Below, piece by piece: positions 58,734 through 64,000 of a DNA stretch of 64,000 bases (position 1 is its first letter; each line of letters begins with the position of its first letter). This DNA is from Vibrio maritimus (GTDB taxonomy: Bacteria > Pseudomonadota > Gammaproteobacteria > Enterobacterales > Vibrionaceae): contig NZ_CP090439.1 in the NCBI RefSeq assembly GCF_021441885.1, positions 1,550,001 to 1,614,000 of the forward strand, written 5' to 3'. The notes beneath the pieces were generated by a model, which searched no databases, was not told where the DNA came from, and was given only the letters and a program-made list of their open reading frames with translations. The translations under genes were made by a program, and so were the position numbers.

Positions 58734-59306
58734 ATGGAACGACGTGATTTCCTAGCATTGTGCTCTGTGTTTGTTGTTAGCCCGGTACTGGCAAATACAA
58801 AACTACAAAGAACGCCATCTCAAGCAGAGGGGCCCTTTTACCCAGTGACAACTATTCCCGTTCGCTCAGACCTGATTATCGAGAGCGACGAAGTCGAAGG
58901 TGAAAGCATGAACTTAGTTGGGCGAGTGGTAGATATTCAAGGTAATCCAATCTCTGATATCAGAGTTGAAATCTGGCAGTGTGATGGAAGAGGGGTCTAT
59001 GACCATCCACGACAACCTAACGTTGAGAGATTCGATAAAAACTTCGCAGGCTTTGGCGCGCTTCAAAGTGATGAAAGAGGGCAGGTACAGTTTAGGACTC
59101 TATTTCCAGTCCCCTACACAGGCAGACCACCGCACATACATGTAAAGCTTTGGCAGAATCAACGAGAGTTGTTGACGACGCAACTTTACCTCAAAGGCAA
59201 GACAGGTAACGAGTGGTGGGGCGGTAGCGAGCGAGATTTACTGCAAATGGATGTAATCAAAGATGTCAAAGGAGAGTGGACAACGCAGTTCCAGTTCGTG
59301 GTCTGA
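58734..59306 (+). CDS. Intradiol ring-cleavage dioxygenase-like protein with twin-arginine signal
   Basis: 190 residues from the ATG at 58734 (MERRDFLALCS), GGAG nine bases ahead. RRDFL followed by a hydrophobic stretch looks like a short Tat signal. The rest is the intradiol dioxygenase fold: TPSQAEGPFYPV, GRVVDIQGNPISDIRVEIWQ in pieces, Tyr in GVYDHPRQ, and Tyr and two His in PYTGRPPHIHVK match the four iron ligands of protocatechuate 3,4-dioxygenase. It may oxidise an aromatic or quinone in the periplasm, or another substrate. No aromatic-pathway genes lie nearby. Confidence 0.88.
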   Translation: MERRDFLALCSVFVVSPVLANTKLQRTPSQAEGPFYPVTTIPVRSDLIIESDEVEGESMNLVGRVVDIQGNPISDIRVEIWQCDGRGVYDHPRQPNVERFDKNFAGFGALQSDERGQVQFRTLFPVPYTGRPPHIHVKLWQNQRELLTTQLYLKGKTGNEWWGGSERDLLQMDVIKDVKGEWTTQFQFVV

Positions 59307-59327
59307 CGTTGCCCATCTATTTAGCAC

Positions 59328-59936
59328 TTATGCGCTGCTCTGTACGGGTTGATAACGCCCGGGCTTGTGGTTCATCGCCAAGATCAGATTGGTTGCGATA
59401 GTACCCAATACAGAGAGTGCGATTAGATAGATATCGACAACAAACAGAGAAAGTACAACGATGGAGCAATCCAGTGCCATTTGTACTTTGCCTGCACGGA
59501 TACCGAATCGCTCTTGCAAGAACAGCGCCAGAATATTGAACCCGCCTAGGCTCATCCTATGTCGAAAGATGACAAGCATGCCCATACCAATCAATCCACC
59601 ACCAATTAACGCGGCATATACAGGCTCGATGTGCGAGATCTGAATGACGTGGTGCAAGTGGTCCACAGCGAAAGAGACGATACTAACCGCAATAAAGGTG
59701 TTGATGGTGAACTGCCATCCCATGCGGGTGACTGACAAAATATAGAAAGGCAGGTTTAATGCAAAAAACACCTGTCCGAAGCTAAGCGTGGTGACCTTAG
59801 TGATAAACAGGGCAAGGCCGGCAGTTCCGCCTGTTAACAAGCCAACTTGATTAAAGAAGATAACGCCTAGAGATACCAAAGCACTCCCGAGCGTTAGGGC
59901 GAGCAAATTCTCGCGCAGGCTATGATCTTTATCCAT
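59328..59936 (-). CDS. YitT-family membrane protein
   Basis: 202 residues with five to six helices. GVIFFNQVGLLTGGTAGLALFITK near the N terminus contains the family's conserved GLxTGGxxG pattern, and FRHRMSLGGFNILALFLQERFG near 125-145 the second GG motif. YitT proteins are inner-membrane proteins of unknown transport role. It is convergent with the dioxygenase-like gene and ends 21 bases after it, with no visible terminator between them. Confidence 0.88.
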   Translation of the reverse strand: MDKDHSLRENLLALTLGSALVSLGVIFFNQVGLLTGGTAGLALFITKVTTLSFGQVFFALNLPFYILSVTRMGWQFTINTFIAVSIVSFAVDHLHHVIQISHIEPVYAALIGGGLIGMGMLVIFRHRMSLGGFNILALFLQERFGIRAGKVQMALDCSIVVLSLFVVDIYLIALSVLGTIATNLILAMNHKPGRYQPVQSSA

Positions 59937-60098
59937 AAAGAAAATTCCAATTTATAGACGCCAAAATGGGCGTGTTGTTACAAGTGATTGGCGGCGATGT
60001 TAGCCTTCTATGGATACTTATGTCGATAACGTGGCGAATTTTCGATTTTTAATGAGTGTTTCGTTAGATTTACACATAAGGTGGCTAACGAGGCCGTT

Positions 60099-60839
60099 TT
60101 AGCCTCGTCTAGCTTCTACTTCCATACTGCGAAGAATGTAATCTGTCATCCATGCGGTTGCCAATAAACACATCCATACGACAACAACTTGATGGGGCAC
60201 TTCGACTTTTGACCATACTACCAAGGTTGCAAAGCCAACCGCTGGGACTGTCCAGTAGATGAGCTTGTTCCAGCGAAAACCTTTGAGGTCAGATAGGCTT
60301 TCGAGGGAGGCAATAATACCGGTGATGGAAAGAGCGACGACGATGGTATAAGCCTGATCGGTAAACCATAGGGGTAAGATGAGTGCCAATACCCACCAAT
60401 TTTGCTTGCGAGAAGTGTTCTTGCGTCTCGCCGCCCACCAGATGACACAAATAGAGACCATTTGAACCAGAGTAATCAGTGGCGAGCCATCGAGTGTCCC
60501 AAGTATCTGACTGACCATGATTCCTGTTTGCAAGGCACTAACGATGGCGGCGGTAATGATTCTGACGTTGCGATTGCTGCGTTTTGAGAATGCGACGAAG
60601 AGCAGTGGGAACAACGTCCATTGTGTCACAGATAGAGAGATGGATTGATAAGGTAGCGTGAGTCCGTAACAGAACATTCCTGCAAGAAGTACAAGTCCAC
60701 TGGCACCTTTACGAGGCAGTATCCATAGCGCTGGAATGACTAATGCGAGAACAGAGATATCGCCATCACTCACACCAATCGCTTTTGCGCAGGTGATGGC
60801 GAGTAAAGTGGTGATGACAAAATGCAAAGTAGAAAACAT
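60099..60839 (-). CDS. Membrane protein, 246 residues, function unknown
   Basis: About seven to eight hydrophobic spans from residue 1 (LHFVITTLLAITCAKAIG) to 230 (VVVVWMCLLATAWMTDYIL), with short polar loops and two basic stretches (KRSNRNVR and RRKNTSRKQNW) that fit cytoplasmic loops. No family was recognised. It is on the same strand as the YitT gene and the large transporter gene, but separated by more than 100 bases each side, so it is probably independent. Confidence 0.65.
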   Translation of the reverse strand: MFSTLHFVITTLLAITCAKAIGVSDGDISVLALVIPALWILPRKGASGLVLLAGMFCYGLTLPYQSISLSVTQWTLFPLLFVAFSKRSNRNVRIITAAIVSALQTGIMVSQILGTLDGSPLITLVQMVSICVIWWAARRKNTSRKQNWWVLALILPLWFTDQAYTIVVALSITGIIASLESLSDLKGFRWNKLIYWTVPAVGFATLVVWSKVEVPHQVVVVWMCLLATAWMTDYILRSMEVEARRG

Positions 60840-60911
60840 CAGAACCCTCTTATATTTAAGAAGTGAAATCCTTAGTCACAGAAACAGAGCTTTTCGTTTG
60901 AATGTGAAACG

Positions 60912-60942
60912 TAAACAAGGACCTAACCCGAAGGTTAGGTCC
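60912..60942 (-). terminator. Terminator after the 509-residue membrane protein gene
   Basis: On the minus strand GGACCTAAC-CTTCGG-GTTAGGTCC is a perfect 9-bp stem with a stable loop, followed by TTGTTTAC, 12 bases past the stop. Confidence 0.85.
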
Positions 60943-60953
60943 ATAAAGTAGCG

Positions 60954-62483
60954 TTAGATCGAGAGTGCTGAGTAAAGCACACCAAGCGTACCAAGAGTGA
61001 AGATAAGCAGTACCGCTTTGCTCGACATCTCGCCGTTGTTCTCCGTCGCTTTACCAAACAGACCAAATACCAACGGATGCACTAAGAATGGTGTCGCGAA
61101 GATGAAGGTGATCATGCTTGCCGCACTATCGCCAAACATTCCACCTTGTGTTGCTGCGAACAAGCCGAAGTGAGACAGACCAGAAGCTGCTGCCATCGAT
61201 GCGTGCTCAATAGGCATACCTGCGAAGTGTAGAATCGTGAAGCTGCCGAATACCGCAACAATTTGCCAGCCAAACGAGAACTGCATCAGACCTTTTACTT
61301 CAACTGCATGGTCACCATTTGCTTTGCGAAGGTTCTTGGTTGCAAGGTACACACAAGCCAATCCTGCAAGCACGAGAGGCAGTGTCCAACCAACAAGCAA
61401 CGCGCCACGCTCTGCACTTGCCGCAAGGATAGTAAATACAAAGATATGACCAAGGAATGGAATGTTGATCATGATTGGAGCGCGCGCTGCTGCCGTGTAG
61501 CCGAAGTCACCCGCAGTACATGCGCCTGTTAAGCCAGAGTGAGATAAACCACCTGCCATACCTGGTGCTAGGTTACGAACGTGGTTCGCTTTCGCTAGGA
61601 AGATAAGGATAGTTAGGCCACCAAACATCCAGAACATTTGACCAGCAAAGCCATAAACGATAACGCTTTGTAGACCCGGAATGCTAAACGCTTCAAGCAT
61701 GTGTGAACCACCAACCAAGAAAGTACCGGTTAGTAGAACTGGGATGCCTGCGAACAGTAGTGAGTTCAGTGTAGGACCCGCTTTCCAATGTGGAAGCAAC
61801 ATACCTAAGCCAGATGAAATGATCATAGCAAAGAAGATTTGCGGTAAACCAATCACACTAGCAACTAGGTGAGAGAGTCTTAGCGACAACATCATAATGA
61901 TGACGATCGTCAGAACCTCGACCACACCCTTAAATAGGTAGGTACGCATCTTAGCGACTTCTTTTTTGCTATCGACGAAGATGATGGCAACGCCGATACA
62001 CAGGTACGCCATCGCAAGGTAGGATTCACCCATTGGGTGAGAAGCACTACGACCTGTTAGCAACGCTGAAATCATCTCGATACCCATCAGCAACACAAAC
62101 GCGCGAATGATGTAGACGAATTGAGTACTTGTGGTGCCAAAGAAAACTTCATTCTTTGCAGGAACAGCTAACACATCAACGTGACCTGTCTCCTTTGAAA
62201 GCAGACGACGGATTTCTTGTCCACCGACAAAGAACGTCGCGATCAAGGCAATGACGGTCGTTTGGCTTAAAAGCACGATAGCAGGGAACTCTTGAAGTCC
62301 CGGGGTAGCAAGACCTGTTTTTACAAACAAGGTACCCATAAGTAGACCAAGTACAACGATAACTAAAACAGCCGAGTACTTAGTATTAGCGACGATGGTT
62401 CTTGAAAGTAGAACCATGATGACAACAGCCACCATTGAAAACAATAAATGATTAAAAGAAATCAGATACGAAAAGTGTTCCAT
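60954..62483 (-). CDS. Large polytopic membrane protein, probable transporter, function unknown
   Basis: 509 residues, about twelve to fourteen helices. Small-residue helix breaks such as SHSGLTGACTAGDFGYTAAAR near 320-340 and GLSHFGLFAATQGGMFGDSA near 440-460 suggest a duplicated re-entrant loop of a secondary transporter. The central loop has VPAKNEVFFGTTSTQF and DSKKEVAKMRTYLFKG. I do not recognise the family. It has its own promoter region of 360 bases divergent from acpH. Confidence 0.78.
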   Translation of the reverse strand: MEHFSYLISFNHLLFSMVAVVIMVLLSRTIVANTKYSAVLVIVVLGLLMGTLFVKTGLATPGLQEFPAIVLLSQTTVIALIATFFVGGQEIRRLLSKETGHVDVLAVPAKNEVFFGTTSTQFVYIIRAFVLLMGIEMISALLTGRSASHPMGESYLAMAYLCIGVAIIFVDSKKEVAKMRTYLFKGVVEVLTIVIIMMLSLRLSHLVASVIGLPQIFFAMIISSGLGMLLPHWKAGPTLNSLLFAGIPVLLTGTFLVGGSHMLEAFSIPGLQSVIVYGFAGQMFWMFGGLTILIFLAKANHVRNLAPGMAGGLSHSGLTGACTAGDFGYTAAARAPIMINIPFLGHIFVFTILAASAERGALLVGWTLPLVLAGLACVYLATKNLRKANGDHAVEVKGLMQFSFGWQIVAVFGSFTILHFAGMPIEHASMAAASGLSHFGLFAATQGGMFGDSAASMITFIFATPFLVHPLVFGLFGKATENNGEMSSKAVLLIFTLGTLGVLYSALSI

Positions 62484-62843
62484 TAATTACACCAGATAAG
62501 TCTTTGAAAATGGCAGCACTAGCGAGCCATAAATTTATGGCGGCGATCCTATAAGAATTCTTTGGTGCCATGTACTTCAAAAATGTAACGGCTGAAACAT
62601 TTAATCATACAAATGAATGTGAGCTCGGTTTTTATTGATTGTGATTATCTGTAATATTCTATGAAAGTTCTTAAAAAACATATGGTAAGCGAAGTTGGTA
62701 AATTTTCGTGTTTTTGGGGACTTCTGTTTTTTCGAGGTTTTTGCTCGATATAACGGTTGAATGCGAAGTCGAGTGCATAGCTTAGTTTGACGTCGATAGA
62801 TTAGCATCTCACAATGAGGTAAAGCATTAATGTATGGAGAGCT
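62484..62843. other. Divergent control region of the transporter and acpH
   Basis: 360 bases without a credible gene. It should contain both promoters. It is A/T-rich with T-runs, and I see no clear operator repeat, hairpin terminator or riboswitch in it. An open frame on the minus strand at 62601-62861 overlaps the acpH start and lacks a ribosome binding site. Confidence 0.5.
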
Positions 62844-63425
62844 ATGAACTTTCTCGCCCACTTACACATCGCAGAGCATTGCAGTAGTAGCTTACTAGGT
62901 AACTTATTGGGAGACTTTGTCAAAGGTGACCCAACAAAGCACTATCAAGACGATATTGCCCAAGGCATCATGTTGCATCGATTTGTAGATTCATACACTG
63001 ACAACCATCTCATAATGAAGCAGTGTAAAACCTTGTTCGACTCTGACTTAAAACGGTTCGCCCCGATTGCGATGGATATGTTTTGGGATCACTGCCTTGC
63101 AAAACACTGGTCTAGGTTTCATCACCAATCACTCACTCGGTTTGTTGATAATGCAGAACTGACCATTAAGCAGACTTCGGCACCTTTACCTGACCGTTTT
63201 GTGCGAATGAGCACACACATGTGGCAAGGGCGCTGGCTTGAGTCGTATCAAGAGTTCGATAACATTAAATTTGCGTTGGAGCGTATGTCCCTGCGTAGCA
63301 TGCGCATGGCACCATTGGCAGAGTGTGGTGAACAGCTTGAAATGCACTATCAAGAATTTTCAGGTTTATTCAATCAGTTGTATCCTGAGGTACTAGAGAA
63401 GGCAAAACAGCAAACTCGCAAGTAG
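62844..63425 (+). CDS. acpH: Acyl carrier protein phosphodiesterase AcpH
   Basis: 193 residues. MNFLAHLHIAE and LLGNLLGDFVKGD at the start, GIMLHRFVDSYTD and MDMFWDHCLAKHW are AcpH signatures; the His and Asp residues bind the manganese. It hydrolyses the phosphopantetheine prosthetic group from holo-ACP. It is transcribed divergently from the large transporter gene and is followed 80 bases later by the helicase gene on the same strand. Confidence 0.93.
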   Translation: MNFLAHLHIAEHCSSSLLGNLLGDFVKGDPTKHYQDDIAQGIMLHRFVDSYTDNHLIMKQCKTLFDSDLKRFAPIAMDMFWDHCLAKHWSRFHHQSLTRFVDNAELTIKQTSAPLPDRFVRMSTHMWQGRWLESYQEFDNIKFALERMSLRSMRMAPLAECGEQLEMHYQEFSGLFNQLYPEVLEKAKQQTRK

Positions 63426-63505
63426 TTAAGCGAGAATAGCATTAACCTAGCGCTTGGTTTCTGTTACACTCGCGACCCTTTTGAATACTTCCTGTTGGCG
63501 ACGTT

Positions 63506-64000
63506 ATGACAGACAAGACTTTACTCGATACTGCCGGTGAGCAGTCCTCTTTTGATGCTTTTGCATTTAGCGATACGTTAAAGCAAAACCTTGTTGACCT
63601 AAACTACACGTCACCGACACCGATTCAGGAAAAAGCCATTCCCTTTGTATTGGACGGCAAAGACATACTTGCAGGTGCACAAACAGGCACGGGTAAGACC
63701 GCAGCGTTTGGATTGCCATTGATTCAGCAGTTGCTGGATGAGCCTAAAGCGCGAGAGCCAGAGAGTAAGGTAATCCGTTCATTGATACTCACGCCAACGC
63801 GTGAACTGGCTCAACAGGTTTTCGATAGCCTGATGCAGCTCACCAAATCAACCGATTTAAAAGTGGTTGTCGCGTATGGTGGCACTAGCATCGGTGTGCA
63901 GACTAAGAATCTTCGTGGTGGTGCCGACATTCTAGTGGCAACACCGGGTCGTCTCCTTGACCATCAGCACACTCGTAACTTGACGCTCGCCGAGTGTGAA
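63506..64000 (+). CDS. DEAD-box ATP-dependent RNA helicase (partial, runs off the right edge)
   Basis: The first 165 codons are visible. Motifs in order: FSDTLKQNLVDLNYTSPTPIQ (Q motif), AQTGTGKT (motif I), PTRELA (Ia), YGGTSIGVQ and GG, and TPGRLLDH (Ib); motif II (DEAD) lies beyond the edge. The protein begins with an unusual polar N-terminal stretch of about 18 residues before the Q motif. It resembles RhlE-type helicases in ribosome assembly or RNA decay, but the C-terminal part is needed to place it. Confidence 0.92.
   Translation, partial: MTDKTLLDTAGEQSSFDAFAFSDTLKQNLVDLNYTSPTPIQEKAIPFVLDGKDILAGAQTGTGKTAAFGLPLIQQLLDEPKAREPESKVIRSLILTPTRELAQQVFDSLMQLTKSTDLKVVVAYGGTSIGVQTKNLRGGADILVATPGRLLDHQHTRNLTLAECE

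Noticed and set aside
62601..62861. Open frame of 86 codons on the minus strand before acpH
   Set aside because: It overlaps the acpH start, lacks a ribosome binding site and reads through A/T-rich control DNA.

Overview
This 64 kb window looks like a chromosomal segment of a Vibrionaceae bacterium, most likely a Vibrio. The ribose operon in the order rbsD-A-C-B-K-R, a TfoX/Sxy-family protein, AcpH beside a DEAD-box helicase, glgC, a Bcr/EmrD-type exporter and a GGDEF/EAL protein all fit. Base composition looks fairly even, in the mid-40s % GC by eye. The window carries no rRNA, no recognisable tRNA, no CRISPR array, no insertion sequence and no prophage. It is gene-dense and made of small, self-contained metabolic modules, several with their own regulator and visible operator repeats.

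Layout. 1-4950: a GntR-family regulator and the start of a split transketolase run leftwards. Facing them is a tight five-gene operon: RpiB-type isomerase, DhaK, DhaL, a triosephosphate isomerase paralogue and a sugar-phosphate isomerase/epimerase. This set matches known tetritol/tetrulose (erythritol, threitol, L-erythrulose) catabolism to D-erythrose 4-phosphate, a transketolase substrate. 5-9.3 kb: YqhD-like aldehyde reductase, a glycine-zipper lipoprotein, glgC and idi. 9.4-11.9 kb: the three-gene AmmeMemoRadiSam system in divergent orientation. 12-18.1 kb: small accessory genes (a 49-residue acidic protein, a membrane protein, a TfoX-family protein, cupin, lipoproteins, DUF3820, acetyltransferase, P-loop kinase, D-Ala-D-Ala dipeptidase) and one orphan plus-strand terminator that may end a small RNA.

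18.2-24.1 kb: a polyamine/beta-alanine type catabolic module (puuC-puuR divergent from an omega-transaminase, mmsA-like dehydrogenase and a class I glutamine amidotransferase), with four copies of ACTAAACAC in the shared control region. 24.2-28.7 kb: a PstS-like periplasmic protein, a porin-like barrel, a chemoreceptor and a LysR regulator. 28.8-34 kb: a PafA-like alkaline phosphatase superfamily enzyme with a cysteine-less SUMF1-type lipoprotein, divergent from an anaerobic-sulfatase-maturase-type radical SAM enzyme and a repeat protein. 34.1-40.1 kb: gltS, a TetR/GST pair with a duplicated operator, a DJ-1 protein, maltose acetyltransferase and a GGDEF protein with a degenerate EAL domain.

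40.1-46.7 kb: the ribose operon, with two perfect RbsR-type palindromes upstream and a tandemly duplicated 160-bp hairpin-rich element between rbsB and rbsK. 46.7-55.9 kb: an EmrD-like exporter, SelO, an unknown lipoprotein divergent from a TetR-like regulator (three TACTAGTACT sites), a TldD/TldE pair, a DUF1349 protein and a small Lacal_2735-type protein. 55.9-64 kb: a long U32 peptidase-family protein, an unknown cytosolic protein, a secreted intradiol-dioxygenase-like protein, three membrane proteins, acpH and the start of a DEAD-box RNA helicase.

The strongest leads for unfamiliar biology are the tetrulose operon, the AmmeMemoRadiSam divergon, the maturase/phosphatase cluster without a sulfatase, the TldD/TldE pair with no obvious substrate, and the regulatory repeats.
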